A stretch of DNA of 64,000 nt from Nocardia puris (GTDB lineage: Bacteria; Actinomycetota; Actinomycetes; Mycobacteriales; Mycobacteriaceae): contig NZ_QNRE01000013.1 in assembly GCF_003315035.1 (NCBI RefSeq), positions 149,900 to 213,899 on the forward strand. The letters are read 5' to 3'. The position numbers and the translations under genes were made by a program. A model generated the notes under the pieces. The model made no database searches and had not been told where the DNA came from. It saw only the letters and a list, made by a program, of their open reading frames with translations. This document shows positions 7,403-16,803 of this stretch, piece by piece (positions within the stretch are counted from its first letter, which is position 1; every line of letters starts with the position of its first letter).

Positions 7403-9042
7403 GCGCGCGGGACCTGCTGCCGCGGTGGTCCGATTGGCGGGCGGCCGTGCGCAAACCGGGTGCCGACCTGCTGTCGGGCCTGATCGTCGCGCTGGTCGCG
7501 CTGCCGCTGGCGCTCGGGTTCGGCATCTCGTCGGGTCTGGGTGCCGCGGCCGGGCTGGCCACCGCCGTGGTCGCGGGCGCGGTGGCGGCGGTGTTCGGCG
7601 GGTCGCGCTTCCAGGTGTCGGGCCCGACCGGCGCGATGACCGTGGTGCTGGTGCCGATCGTGCACCAGCACGGCGCGTCCGGCGTGCTGGCCGTCGGGCT
7701 GATCGCGGGCCTGGTCCTGATCGTGCTCGCGATCGCCGGCGTGGGGCGGGCCGTGCGGTACATGCCCGCCCCGGTGATCGAGGGGTTCACCGCGGGGATC
7801 GCGGTGGTGATCGCGCTACAGCAGTTCCCGGCGGCGCTGGGCGTCGCCGACGCGCACGGCGAGAAGGTGTGGCAGGCGGCCGCCGATGCGGTGTCGCGGT
7901 TCGCCGCCGACCCCGACCCACTGCCGCTGGTGACCGCGCTCGCGGTGGCGGCAGTGTTGCTGGTGGGTGGGCGGTACCTGCCCAAACTGCCGTTCGCGTT
8001 GCTCGCCGTCGTCGGCGCCACCGTGGTCGCGCAGGTGTTCGGGCTCCAGCTCGCACCGATCGGGGAGATACCGTCCGGATTGCCCGCTCCCACACTCGAT
8101 TTCCTGCACTTCGATCAGCTCGGCGGGCTGATCGCGCCCGCGCTGGCCGTGGCCGCGCTCGCGGCGCTGGAATCGCTGCTCTCGGCGACGGCGGCGGACT
8201 CGATGGCGGTCGGCACTCGGCACGATCCGGACCGGGAACTGTTCGGGCAAGGTCTGGCGAACGTGGCGGCGCCGCTGTTCGGTGGCGTGCCCGCCACCGG
8301 CGCGATCGCGCGAACCGCGGTGAACGTCCGATCCGGGGCCCGCACCAGGCTTTCCGCGCTCACGCACGCCGCGGTGCTGGCGGGCATCGTGTACCTGGCG
8401 GCGCCGCTGGTCGCCGACATCCCCGTCGCCGCGCTGGCCGGTGTGCTGCTCGCGACGACGGTGCGGATGGTCGAGACCGCCTCGCTCGCCGCGATCGCGC
8501 GAGCCTCGCGCGGTGACGCGCTCATCATGGTCGTCACCTTCGGCGTCACGGTGGCACTGGACCTGGTGACGGCGGTGGCCGTCGGCGTCGGCTTCGCCGT
8601 GGTGCTCGCGCTGCGCTCGGTGGCGAAAGAGGCGGGGCTGCACCAGGTTCCGCTCGACGAGGACGACCACCTCGCCGAAGAGCGGTCCCTGCTGCACGAC
8701 CACATCGTGGCCTACCGCATCGACGGCCCGCTGTTCTTCGCCACCGCGCACCGCTTCCTGCTGGAGCTGGCCGACGTGTCCGATGTGCGCGTGGTCATCC
8801 TGCGCATGGGGCACGTGACGGCGCTGGACACCACGGGCGCGCTCGTGCTCGAAGACGCCGTGCGCAAACTCGAGCACCGGCACATCACGGTGCTGATGTC
8901 GGGTCTGCGCGACCATCACCGCCGACGCCTCGCGGCGGTCGGGGCGCTGCCCGCGGGCGGTGACGCGCAGATCTTCGAGCACACGCCGGACGCGATCGAC
9001 GCGGCGCACCGCGTACTCGCCGGCGGACTGGTGCCGGACTGA
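7399..9042 (+). CDS. SulP-family anion transporter with STAS domain
   Basis: 547 residues. The SulP membrane domain (about residues 20-400) starts with GLIVALVALPLALGFGI and includes the PTGAMTVVLVPI segment. A cytoplasmic STAS domain (about 430-540) contains RMGHVTALDTTGALVLEDAV. SulP proteins carry sulfate, bicarbonate or C4-dicarboxylates; substrate cannot be read from sequence. The GTG start overlaps the pckG stop (GTGA), so the two are translated together. That suggests the cargo is linked to PEP carboxykinase, either bicarbonate/CO2 or a C4-dicarboxylate feeding oxaloacetate. This link is inference. Confidence 0.9.
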   Translation: MSARDLLPRWSDWRAAVRKPGADLLSGLIVALVALPLALGFGISSGLGAAAGLATAVVAGAVAAVFGGSRFQVSGPTGAMTVVLVPIVHQHGASGVLAVGLIAGLVLIVLAIAGVGRAVRYMPAPVIEGFTAGIAVVIALQQFPAALGVADAHGEKVWQAAADAVSRFAADPDPLPLVTALAVAAVLLVGGRYLPKLPFALLAVVGATVVAQVFGLQLAPIGEIPSGLPAPTLDFLHFDQLGGLIAPALAVAALAALESLLSATAADSMAVGTRHDPDRELFGQGLANVAAPLFGGVPATGAIARTAVNVRSGARTRLSALTHAAVLAGIVYLAAPLVADIPVAALAGVLLATTVRMVETASLAAIARASRGDALIMVVTFGVTVALDLVTAVAVGVGFAVVLALRSVAKEAGLHQVPLDEDDHLAEERSLLHDHIVAYRIDGPLFFATAHRFLLELADVSDVRVVILRMGHVTALDTTGALVLEDAVRKLEHRHITVLMSGLRDHHRRRLAAVGALPAGGDAQIFEHTPDAIDAAHRVLAGGLVPD

Positions 9043-9048
9043 ATCCCC

Positions 9049-9630
9049 TTATTCCATCGCGAAACGCAGCAGCGCCTGCTTGTCCCCCTGCTTGATCTTG
9101 CCCTTGCGGTTGAGCACCTCGAGCTGCCAGACGGCGCCGTTGCGGAAGGCGCGGGCGACCGCGTTGGCGTTCTCGTCGCCGAGCAGCGAGGGCCAGATGT
9201 CGGCCACCTGCTGGGAGCTGCCGCCGGAGGCGTCGTAGATCTTGAACGAGATGTTGTTCGCCTTCTCGAAGCTGGAACCCTTCTTGAAGGCGGCCGCGAC
9301 GAAGACGATGGCGTCGATGCCGTCGGGCACGTTGGCCAGGGTGACGTGCACGGTCTCGTCGTCACCGGAGGCGGCGCCGGTCTGCTCGTCGCCGCTGTGC
9401 ACGACCGAGCCGTTGCCGAGCGGGTCGAGCGAGTCGAGACCGGCGAAACGCACCGGTTCCGAGCCCTGCATGAGGATCGCGATGAGGTCGAGGTCCACGC
9501 CGCGCTTGCGCCGCGCCCAGCCGAGCGCACCGCCGCTCGTGCCACCGCTCGGGTCCCAGCTCACGCCGACGCTCAGCTTGGTGATGCCCGCGAGATCCGC
9601 CGCCCCGTCTTCTTTTCTGAGGGTAATCAC
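9049..9630 (-). CDS. TerD-family stress/tellurite-resistance protein
   Basis: 193 residues, the normal length of TerD. It begins ITLRKEDGAADLAGITKLSVGVSWD (quoted in part) and has the acidic calcium-binding patches DLDLIAILM, GDDETVHVTLANVPDGID and GDENANAVARAFRN of the family. TerD proteins are cytoplasmic calcium-binding proteins linked to tellurite, phage and colicin resistance and to membrane stress; the chemistry is not settled. Convergent with the SulP gene (six bases apart). A second TerD-type gene lies at 11455. Confidence 0.92.
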   Translation of the reverse strand: MITLRKEDGAADLAGITKLSVGVSWDPSGGTSGGALGWARRKRGVDLDLIAILMQGSEPVRFAGLDSLDPLGNGSVVHSGDEQTGAASGDDETVHVTLANVPDGIDAIVFVAAAFKKGSSFEKANNISFKIYDASGGSSQQVADIWPSLLGDENANAVARAFRNGAVWQLEVLNRKGKIKQGDKQALLRFAME

Positions 9631-9815
9631 GGAGCCGAGCGTACATGGGCTCGGTGAAGGCGGTGCGGGACAGGAGATTCCGCGAACCGGTGGTTAACGA
9701 ATCGTCAATCCCGCTGGTGGACAGCGCAATCGCGCGAGCACCGAACGACGTTGCGCTACCGGTGGATACGGACAATTCGCACAGGGCCCGACCCATCGCG
9801 GGGCCGGTTTGCTGC

Positions 9816-10346
9816 TCACTCCTCGTCGTTGCCGCGCGCGGTGCTGAGGTTGCGGGTGATGAGCCAGGAGCCGCCTGCGATCACCAGGGCGAACAAGAGC
9901 AGGCCGCCGCCGGGCTCGGCCATCAGGATCGCCCGGCCCTTCAGATCCAGGTTGCCGTTGAGCGTGATCTGGAGCGAGCCGACGGCGAACGCGATGACGG
10001 CGGCGAAGGTCGTGACCAGTTCGACCGAGCGCAACAGCGAGCGGCGCACATTGCCGACGAGGTCCTCGATCGTCCGCTCGTGGTGGTCCAGCCGTTCCTG
10101 GCGTTCGGCGTCGCGACGGGCGGTGGCGCGGCCCTGCAAGATCGCGGTGCGCTGCGACGTGAATTGCTCCAGCAGCAGTTGATGACTGCCCCGCCAGCCG
10201 ATCGCGGGCAGCAGTTCCAGCGCGGTGTCGACCTGTTCGAGCGCGGGATCGTAATGGCCGCAGAGGAATTCACCCGTAGACAGACGCAGGTGGAACATGT
10301 GGTCGCGCGGGTGCTCGCGCACCGCCTCGGCGGCGCGGGTCCGCAA
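9816..10346 (-). CDS. TPR-like protein with two C-terminal membrane spans, N-terminus unresolved
   Basis: The visible part has TPR-like helices (HLRLSTGEFLCGHYDPALEQVDTALELLP), a coiled charged stretch (about residues 75-105) and two hydrophobic segments near the C-terminus (about 113-160). The only start in frame is a TTG at 10346, yet the protein-like reading continues upstream to 10451 (REAIDVALNGLAPG) before a stop at 10452-10454, with no ATG or GTG. The head of the gene is therefore missing or frameshifted at the point where the divergent glycosyltransferase begins. Function is unknown; the setting is the TerD cluster. Confidence 0.6.
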   Translation of the reverse strand: MRTRAAEAVREHPRDHMFHLRLSTGEFLCGHYDPALEQVDTALELLPAIGWRGSHQLLLEQFTSQRTAILQGRATARRDAERQERLDHHERTIEDLVGNVRRSLLRSVELVTTFAAVIAFAVGSLQITLNGNLDLKGRAILMAEPGGGLLLFALVIAGGSWLITRNLSTARGNDEE

Positions 10347-10453
10347 CAGCTCACCCTGCCCCTCGAACGGCGTGCCCGGCGCGAGGCCGTTGAGTGCGAC
10401 GTCGATCGCCTCGCGGGTGCGTTCGGGCGCCTGCCAGGCTCGCTCTGGTGCCT

Positions 10454-11237
10454 ATGCGGGTAGAAGTGCTGACGGCGGTGCACGCCGCCTACGAGCGCTA
10501 CCTCCCGACGCCTGGCGCTCCCTGGCCGCGCAGACCCACACCGATTGGCGCTGGCCGTCCAGGTGGACGGTGAACTCGACGGCATCCCCACCACGCTGTC
10601 CCGGTGCGGCGCGCTCGCCGATCCGCGGGTGTCGTTGTCCGCCAACGGGACCCGTGCGGGCGCGGCCGTCACCCGCAACGTGGCGCTGGGCCGCTCGTCC
10701 GCGCCGCTGATCCAGAATCTCGACGCCGACGACGAACTGGAGCCCACGGCACTGCGCACCCTGCTCACCGCGCTGCGCGACCACCCGGACGCCGGTTTCG
10801 CGGTCGGTCCGGCGCGGGATCTGCATGCCTCGGGCGCACTGCGGGAATTCCCGATCGCGTTGCCCGACGGGCCGATTCCGCGCGGCGCGCTGGTGGACGC
10901 GTGGATCACCGAACCGGATCGCTATCACGTGCCCGTGCATCCGGCCGGGGTGATGTGGCGGCGCGACCTGCTGCTCACCGTCGGCGGGTGGAGCGCGGCG
11001 CACGGAATGGAGGACACCGCACTGCTCATGGCGGCGTCGGCCTTGGCGCCCGGTGTGGTGGTGCGCGGTCCCACGTTGCGGTATCGGAAGCACCGCGCGC
11101 AGACATCCACGAAAGTCTCTGGCTTCGAGGGGGAGGGGGAGCAGATTTCGCTTGTTCGCAGCCGAGTGGCACTTTTGCGAGCGGCTCCCCCGTGGCAGGC
11201 TTCGCCTCTCACCGCCGGTGAGTTCGCGGTCGAGTGA
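10454..11237 (+). pseudogene. Family 2 glycosyltransferase broken by two 1-base deletions
   Basis: Three frames must be joined to read one protein: MRVEVLTAVHAAYERYLP from 10454, then DAWRSLAAQTHTDWRW (frame change near 10507), then VQVDGELDGIPTTLS (frame change near 10554), running on to 11237. Restoring one G in each place (CCG-GAC and TGG-GCC) gives a continuous GT-A glycosyltransferase with the DxD-type NLDADDELEPTALRTLL and GGWSAAHGMEDTALLM. Family 2 enzymes transfer sugars from nucleotide donors. Either the gene is dead in this strain or the sequence has two homopolymer errors. The last 20 or so residues look atypical. Confidence 0.7.
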
Positions 11238-11454
11238 CGCCGGGCGCCCTTTTCCCACCGGCGAGTTCGTGTCCGGCGCCCACATCGGCGGCACAGGCTG
11301 ACTATCCTCGAACAGACAACCGTGTGCGAGGGTGTCGCGGGCCGGGTGGCCGGGATCGATGCCGGCGCACCGCGACAGGGTCCGGCGCGGGAGGACGCCG
11401 GGCGGACGGTATTCACAGGTCCGGGGGTGCCGGGCCCGAGCGGAGAAGGATCGC

Positions 11455-12564
11455 GTGCCTGAGGTTTCGGAGCAAACACGTTCGCTGACCACGCACGAAC
11501 TGGTGGTGATCGCGCACAGCGGGGAGCCCGCGCACATCGTGGCGCTGTTCCGCAGCGACCACGACGCCGAATGCGACGAGGCGGGCACGGCGTGCGCCGA
11601 ACCGCATACCGAGGACGTGCGGCGGGCCGACGCGCGCGGCGGGCAGCCGACCTCGCTCGCCATCCGGATGAATACGCTTGCGCCGCAGGTGGTCTCGGTG
11701 CGGATCGTGGTGGCGCTGGACAACCCGCACCACGTGTTCTCCGACGCAGGCCCGGTGGTGGTGGACGTGTTCGACGCGCTCGGCGCGAACGTGCTGAACC
11801 ACCGGCTCACCGGCGTGAGCGGCGCGTCGGCCGCCGTGGCCGTGGAGCTGGAGCGCACCGAGAACGGCTGGCAGATCAGCGGGTTGAACGAGGGTCACCC
11901 CGCCGGGTTGGCCGGTGTGCTCGCCGAGAACCACCTGCGCGTCGGCGGACCGGTCGAGCACGTGCAGCCGGAGCAGGAACTGCTGCTCAGCGCGGATCGC
12001 CCGCTGCCGCTGCTGGTGAACCAGACCGTGCGGCTGCGCACCGACGCCGGGACGGATCTGCAGTACCTGCGCATGGGCCTGGGCTGGGACCCGGTCCCCG
12101 GCGCGCAGGGCAGCGACCACGCCGACCTCGACGCCGCCGCGCTGATCTTCGACCGCGACCACTACCTGCTCGACGCCGTCTACTTCGCCCAGCTCACCTC
12201 GCGCGACGGCGCGATCCGGCACCTCGGCGACAGCCTCACCGGCATCGGCAAGGGCGAGAACGAGGTGATCTCGGTCGATCTCACCCGCGTGCATCACCAG
12301 GTGGCGACCATCGTCTTCGTCATCACCTCCTACCAGGGCCAGACCTTCGAGCGCATCCGGAACGCGTTCTGCCGCGTGGTCGACGGCGTGGACGACAAGG
12401 AGCTCGCGCACTTCGACCTCGCGGGCGACGGCACCCACACCGGCGTCATCGCGGCGAAGCTGTACCTGGCGCGCAGCGGATGGAAGCTCCAGGCGATCGG
12501 GCGCCCGATCGCCGCCACCCATCCCGGTGAGGCGGTCGCGCAGCTGGGCCCGTACCTGGCCTGA
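11455..12564 (+). CDS. Protein with two tandem TerD-like domains
   Basis: 369 residues from the GTG at 11455 behind GGAGAAGGA. The N-terminal half (about 25-185) is a divergent TerD-like or TerF-type domain (LAIRMNTLAPQVVSVRIVVA). The C-terminal half (about 190-365) is a clear TerD domain with YLRMGLGWDP, DLDAAALIFD and IGKGENEVISVDL. An earlier in-frame GTG exists but the sequence before 11455 does not look coding. It probably works with the TerD at 9049 in calcium-linked envelope stress. No TerC, TerB or TerZ partner is present in the window. Confidence 0.85.
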   Translation: MPEVSEQTRSLTTHELVVIAHSGEPAHIVALFRSDHDAECDEAGTACAEPHTEDVRRADARGGQPTSLAIRMNTLAPQVVSVRIVVALDNPHHVFSDAGPVVVDVFDALGANVLNHRLTGVSGASAAVAVELERTENGWQISGLNEGHPAGLAGVLAENHLRVGGPVEHVQPEQELLLSADRPLPLLVNQTVRLRTDAGTDLQYLRMGLGWDPVPGAQGSDHADLDAAALIFDRDHYLLDAVYFAQLTSRDGAIRHLGDSLTGIGKGENEVISVDLTRVHHQVATIVFVITSYQGQTFERIRNAFCRVVDGVDDKELAHFDLAGDGTHTGVIAAKLYLARSGWKLQAIGRPIAATHPGEAVAQLGPYLA

Positions 12565-12567
12565 GAC

Positions 12568-12889
12568 TCAGAAGTACCGCAACCACACGTACGTCCACGC
12601 CAGCACCGAGCTCAACGCGGTGACCACCAACCCGTATTTGGTGAACTGCCAGAACGAGATCGGATGACCGGCGCGGCGCGCGATGCCGAGGGCGACGACG
12701 TTGGCGCTCGCGGCGACCGCCGTGCCGTTGCCGCCGAAGTCGGCGCCGAACGCGAACGCCCACCACAGCGCCTGCCCCGGACCGCCGTCGGGCGCCCCGG
12801 CCACCACGCCTTCCACCACCGGCGCCATGGTGGCGGTGTAGGGGATGTTGTCGACGAACATGCCCACCACCGCCGACCCGAACAGGTGG
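12568..12889 (-). pseudogene. C-terminal remnant of an ArsB/NhaD-type ion transporter
   Basis: About 107 codons ending at 12568 match the C-terminal part of the ArsB/citrate-type (IT superfamily) permeases, with the signature VVGMFVDNIPYTATMAPVVE, the discontinuous-helix region GADFGGNGTAVAASANV and a final membrane span. Intact proteins are about 430 residues. Upstream of about 12889 the minus-strand reading becomes the antisense of a LuxR gene, so the first three quarters are gone. Not functional as it stands. Confidence 0.72.
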
Positions 12890-13215
12890 CCGACCGCGAC
12901 CTGCTGGAGGCGTGCCGGGCCACCATGCGCGGGGAGCCGTTCTTCTATCCCGGCGCGGTCACCGCACTGATCCGCGAGTACCTGCACCGGGCGCGGGAGG
13001 GGTCGGCGCTGCCCGAGGCCATCCTGACCCCGCACGAGGAGGCGATTCTCAAAGTGGTCGCGGAGGGCCACTCCACCCGCGATATCGCGCGGACCCTGGT
13101 GATCAGCGCCAAGACGGTGGACCGGCACCGGGCCGACATTCTGCAGAAGCTGGACCTGCGCGATCGCCTCGCGCTGACCAGGTACGCGATCCGCGCCGGG
13201 CTGATCGAGCCGTGA
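12889..13215 (+). pseudogene. C-terminal half of a LuxR/NarL-type response regulator
   Basis: Starting near VADRDLLEACRATMRGEP the frame gives the end of a receiver domain, a linker and a complete LuxR helix-turn-helix (LTPHEEAILKVVAEGHSTRDIARTL, quoted in part, then ISAKTVDRHRADILQKL). The phospho-acceptor half of the receiver is missing; the bases before about 12889 belong to the oppositely directed transporter. The two truncated genes are divergent with their 5' ends facing each other, so one deletion of both heads and the intergenic region explains both. The DNA-binding half might still be made from an internal start such as the ATG at 12925. Confidence 0.72.
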
Positions 13216-13527
13216 CCGGCGGGTCCGCCGAATCCCGCCCTCGGACCGACCGGGCGGTGTTAATGTGGTGGCCGTCACATCCCGAGCGGGAGCGTGACCT
13301 GTGTGCAGGTGAACGGTTCCCTCCGTGCACCCCGGGGTGGTAAGTGGATCCCTTGGTGCGCAACCTTTCACGCCGCCTTCACCGGCGGCAGACGCCCGTG
13401 CGGGGACGGGCGGTGTATCGCCCCGGATGGGGCAGCGAAAGTGGATGGCCAGTCGGCGCGCTCCGGCCGACGGGTGGTGGCGTCGAGGAGACCACACCCG
13501 CGGACGCGCTGTCAGTGAGGTGCCCGC
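13216..13527 (+). other. Intergenic region upstream of the GAF gene
   Basis: About 310 bases with no gene I can support. A small open frame on the plus strand has no ribosome site and an implausible composition. A TTAATG at 13259-13264 could be part of a promoter. No clear hairpin or repeat is seen. Confidence 0.4.
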
Positions 13528-13983
13528 ATGCTAGAAACACCGATCTCGGCCCCGGTCTCCCCCGGCCCGGGCGCGATCTTCCCCCCTGACTCTCCGGCGT
13601 TCCCCGCTCAGGCGGCCGCCAATATCGCCCGTCTGCTGCCCGGCCACCCGCTGGTCGGCATCACGGCCTGGGGCCTGGACGGATTCGAAGTCGTCGGCTG
13701 GTCGTGTCGCGACGCCGCGACACTCGAGCAGGCCCAAGGCGACTACCCCGACTCCCCCGGCGCCGATGTGGTCCGCACGCACCGCCGCGTGCTGATCGCC
13801 GACCTCACCGACGAGGAACGCTGGCGAGACTACTGCGCACACCTGCACGCGCTGGGTGTGCGGTCGCTGTACTGTCATCCGCTCATCGCGGACGACCAGG
13901 TACTCGGCCTGCTCGGCCTGTACTCGCACCGCAGAAACGCCTTTCACCCCAAGGGACATGGCGTCGCGGCCCGGCTCGGGTGA
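13528..13983 (+). CDS. Small single-GAF-domain protein
   Basis: 151 residues. Residues about 30-140 fit a GAF domain: LVGITAWGLDGFEVVGWSC, an acidic linker, VLIADLTDEERWRDYCAHLHALGVRSLYCHPL and GLLGLYSHRRNAF. The protein stops a helix earlier than most GAF domains, so the C-terminus may be shortened. GAF domains bind small ligands or haem; none is evident here. No output domain follows, so it may be a stand-alone sensor or a remnant of a kinase linked to the broken response regulator just upstream. The ATG at 13528 follows GTGAGGTG. Confidence 0.65.
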   Translation: MLETPISAPVSPGPGAIFPPDSPAFPAQAAANIARLLPGHPLVGITAWGLDGFEVVGWSCRDAATLEQAQGDYPDSPGADVVRTHRRVLIADLTDEERWRDYCAHLHALGVRSLYCHPLIADDQVLGLLGLYSHRRNAFHPKGHGVAARLG

Positions 13984-14095
13984 ACCGGACGGACAAGACC
14001 TGATAACAAGATCGGTCGTGACGACCAAGAAGTAATTCCATCCGGTAAATTCCTGAGCCAGGCGCGACAAGTCGGCACTCGGTCCAGGAGGCACG

Positions 14096-16708
14096 GTGGC
14101 CAGCTCACACGGCCCCGATCTACGCACGACCCGCGGCAGCGCGGCCCTCTCCCCACTGCCGGCACTGTCCTTCGCGCCGATCACCAGGCCGGCGCTGCTG
14201 CGGCGGCTCGACGCGATCGCCGAATCCCCGCGCCACCGGGCGCTGCTGCTGTGCGCGCCGGCGGGCAGCGGGAAGACCGTCCTGCTGACCGAGTGGGCGG
14301 GCACCCGGCAGGTCCGCGAGGTGGTGTGGGTCGCCCTCGGTGAGCAGCCCGACGGCGACGGCACGCTGTGGTCGGCGCTGCGCGAAGGGCTCGGCATGCC
14401 CGCGCCGCAACGCGCGCTCGGTGCGCCGGGTTCGGAGGCAGCCGCCCTGGTTGACGCGCTCGCCACGCGCGGCGACCCGCTCGTGATCGTCCTCGACGAC
14501 GCCCACCTGATCACCGAGCCACTGGAACTGGCCGGACTCGAACACTTCCTGCTCCACGCGCCTCCCGGTGTCACCACCGTGATCTCGGGCCGGTTCGATC
14601 CGCCGTTGCGGTGGCATCTGCCGGGCCTGCCCGAACAGTTGGTGCGCTGGGGCGCCGAGGATCTGGCGCTCGACGGCAGTGAAGTGGAGGCGCTGTGCCG
14701 CGAGCACGGCTGCGACCTCGACGGTGCCGAACTCGACACCGTCACCGCGCTCACCCGGGGATGGGCCGCCCTGGTGCGGATCGCGGCCATCTACCTGTCC
14801 ACCGCGCGCGACCGGGCCGCCGCGCTCGCCACCCTGGCCCGCCCGCCGCACGCGGTGTCGGATTTCCTGGTGGGCGAACTCATCTCCGCGCTCGCGCCCT
14901 CGCTGCGCATGTTCCTCACCTACACCAGCGTTCCGGCCGCGTTCACCGAGCGGCTGGCCGACGAGCTGACGGGCGGCGGCGCCGGACACGCGCTCTACGA
15001 GCTGGACCGGATGAGTTTCCCGCTCACCTCGGTCGTGCGCGACGGCGACATCTGGTTCGCCTACCACCCGATGCTGCGCGCGTACTTCCTGGCCGAGGCC
15101 AACCGGCTCGACGCCGGCGCGCGCGGCGAACTCCACCTGCGCGCGGCGCGGGCGCTGCGCGAGACAGGCTCGCACCGGCAGGCCGTGACCCACCTGCTGT
15201 CCGTACCCGACCCCGCGCACTTGCACGAATACCTCGCCGAGCGCGGTGTCGCGCTGGTACTGGAGGGTGACGGGCCCGCCGTCTTCGACGAATTGCACCG
15301 GCGCCTGCCCACCGCGCTGGACGACCCGTTCGTGTGGCTGCTGCGGGTGCTGGACGCGCTGTTCCACGGCAGCACCGCCGACGCGCGCAACTTGCTCGAC
15401 GTGGCCGATGCGCGACGGTCGGCGCACCCGTCCTTCGCGCCGCCGGACTGGGTCGACGCCCTGGCCGTCGCGGTGACGGCCGACCTGTTCGCCGCCTCCG
15501 GCGCCCGGCTGGGCGAAGTGTCCACCGCGGCGCCCGCCGTCACGGGTCACCCCGATATCGACGGCTACCTCGCGATCCAGTCGGCCACCGCGCTGCTGGT
15601 CGAGGGTCACCCGCACCGGGCCGAGGAGCGGCTGCTCGGCGCGCTGACCTTGGCCAACCACACCGGCCACCCCCGGCTGGCGCTGCGCGCGCTGACCCGG
15701 CTGGCGTTCGTCGCGACCGCCAGGGACGCCACGGCCTCGATGCGCGAGCGCGCCGACCGTGCCCTGGCCGTCGCGTCCGAGCACCACCTGACCGGCACCA
15801 CCGACGCCGCGCAGGTCATGGCGATCTCGGCGCTGGCCGCCCACCTGCGCGGCGAGGTACCCGACGCCCGCCACCTCGACGGCGCCCTGGCCGCGCGCAC
15901 CGGCCAAGACGGATCGCACAGTCCGCTGGCGGGCTGGCACGGCCACACGATCGCGCTGATGGTCGACGCCGCGCGCTGCGGCCACCGGCCCGCCGCCGTG
16001 GACGCGCTGCGGCACACCACGCACCTGCTGCTGGACGAGCGGCCGGTGCCCGCCGCCACCGCGACCCTCGTCGCGCAGGTCGTCGCCGCCCTGCTCAACG
16101 CCGGGGAGGCGCGGCCCGCGCACCTGCTGGCCAACCGCGCGCACCGCCAGTTCGGCGACCTGCCCGACCTCACGGTGGCCCGGGCCATGCTGGCCGACGC
16201 CGCCGAGCACGCTCAGGCGGTGCTGGGCGCGATCGAGCCGCTGCTCGGCATCCTCGACGCCCTGCATGCGCGCACCGCGGTGGTCGCGTGGCTGCTGTAC
16301 GCCTCGGCGCAGCACCGGCTCGGCACCACCGGCAAGGCGCGCGGCGGGCTGGAGCAGGCGCTGCGGCGGGCCGAACCCGATCACCTGGTGCGCCCGTTCC
16401 TGGACGTGCCCGCCGCCATCGAACTGCTGGACGTGTACTCGGGCCGGCTGGGCCGCCGCGACGCGTTCGCCGATCGGGTGCGCAGGCATCCGTCCGCCCA
16501 CCACGGGCACACTCGGCCCGGACTCACCGACGCCGAGACGACCGTGCTCCAGCATCTGCCCTCGGGGCGCACCGCCCAGCAGATCGCCGAGGACCTGGGC
16601 GTCTCGATCAACACCGTGAAAACCCATATGCGCGCGATCTACACGAAATTCGGCACCAACTCCCGCGTCGCGGCCCTCGATCACGCCCGCCGCAGCGGCC
16701 TGCTCTGA
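14096..16708 (+). CDS. Large ATP-binding LuxR-family regulator (LAL/MalT-like)
   Basis: 870 residues. Walker A is APAGSGKT at 54-61 and Walker B is VIVLDDAH near 128. A winged-helix segment follows (FLVGELISALAPSLRMFLTYTSV). The middle (about 340-790) is a helical TPR-like array. The C-terminal LuxR DNA-binding domain (about 806-868) has GLTDAETTVLQHLPSGRTAQ and SINTVKTHMRAIYTKFGTNS. Such STAND regulators activate transcription on binding an inducer and ATP. GTG start behind a perfect AGGAGG (14085-14090). Its targets are not evident; the small gene at 16804 and the GAF gene at 13528 are its neighbours. Confidence 0.92.
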   Translation: MASSHGPDLRTTRGSAALSPLPALSFAPITRPALLRRLDAIAESPRHRALLLCAPAGSGKTVLLTEWAGTRQVREVVWVALGEQPDGDGTLWSALREGLGMPAPQRALGAPGSEAAALVDALATRGDPLVIVLDDAHLITEPLELAGLEHFLLHAPPGVTTVISGRFDPPLRWHLPGLPEQLVRWGAEDLALDGSEVEALCREHGCDLDGAELDTVTALTRGWAALVRIAAIYLSTARDRAAALATLARPPHAVSDFLVGELISALAPSLRMFLTYTSVPAAFTERLADELTGGGAGHALYELDRMSFPLTSVVRDGDIWFAYHPMLRAYFLAEANRLDAGARGELHLRAARALRETGSHRQAVTHLLSVPDPAHLHEYLAERGVALVLEGDGPAVFDELHRRLPTALDDPFVWLLRVLDALFHGSTADARNLLDVADARRSAHPSFAPPDWVDALAVAVTADLFAASGARLGEVSTAAPAVTGHPDIDGYLAIQSATALLVEGHPHRAEERLLGALTLANHTGHPRLALRALTRLAFVATARDATASMRERADRALAVASEHHLTGTTDAAQVMAISALAAHLRGEVPDARHLDGALAARTGQDGSHSPLAGWHGHTIALMVDAARCGHRPAAVDALRHTTHLLLDERPVPAATATLVAQVVAALLNAGEARPAHLLANRAHRQFGDLPDLTVARAMLADAAEHAQAVLGAIEPLLGILDALHARTAVVAWLLYASAQHRLGTTGKARGGLEQALRRAEPDHLVRPFLDVPAAIELLDVYSGRLGRRDAFADRVRRHPSAHHGHTRPGLTDAETTVLQHLPSGRTAQQIAEDLGVSINTVKTHMRAIYTKFGTNSRVAALDHARRSGLL

Positions 16709-16803
16709 GCGGTGATCTCATCCGCGACGTGTGAGGCACCAGGCCGCCGTCCGGAGCAGACTCGGTGATCACCCGCACACGTTCGCGCCGCGAGAGGAGT
16801 GCC

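Noticed and set aside
11210..11230. 21-base sequence CACCGCCGGTGAGTTCGCGG and one more base, nearly repeated at 57490-57510 (19 of 21)
   Set aside because: In GC-rich DNA of this length a rough estimate expects many such matches by chance, and the flanks do not align.
14120..16684. Long minus-strand open frame opposite the LuxR giant
   Set aside because: It is the antisense shadow of a strong gene in GC-rich DNA, rich in Arg/Gly/Val with no motif. Similar shadows at 823-2169, 5054-7006, 17114-19804, 22152-23387, 33371-36052 and 62119-63933 were rejected for the same reason.
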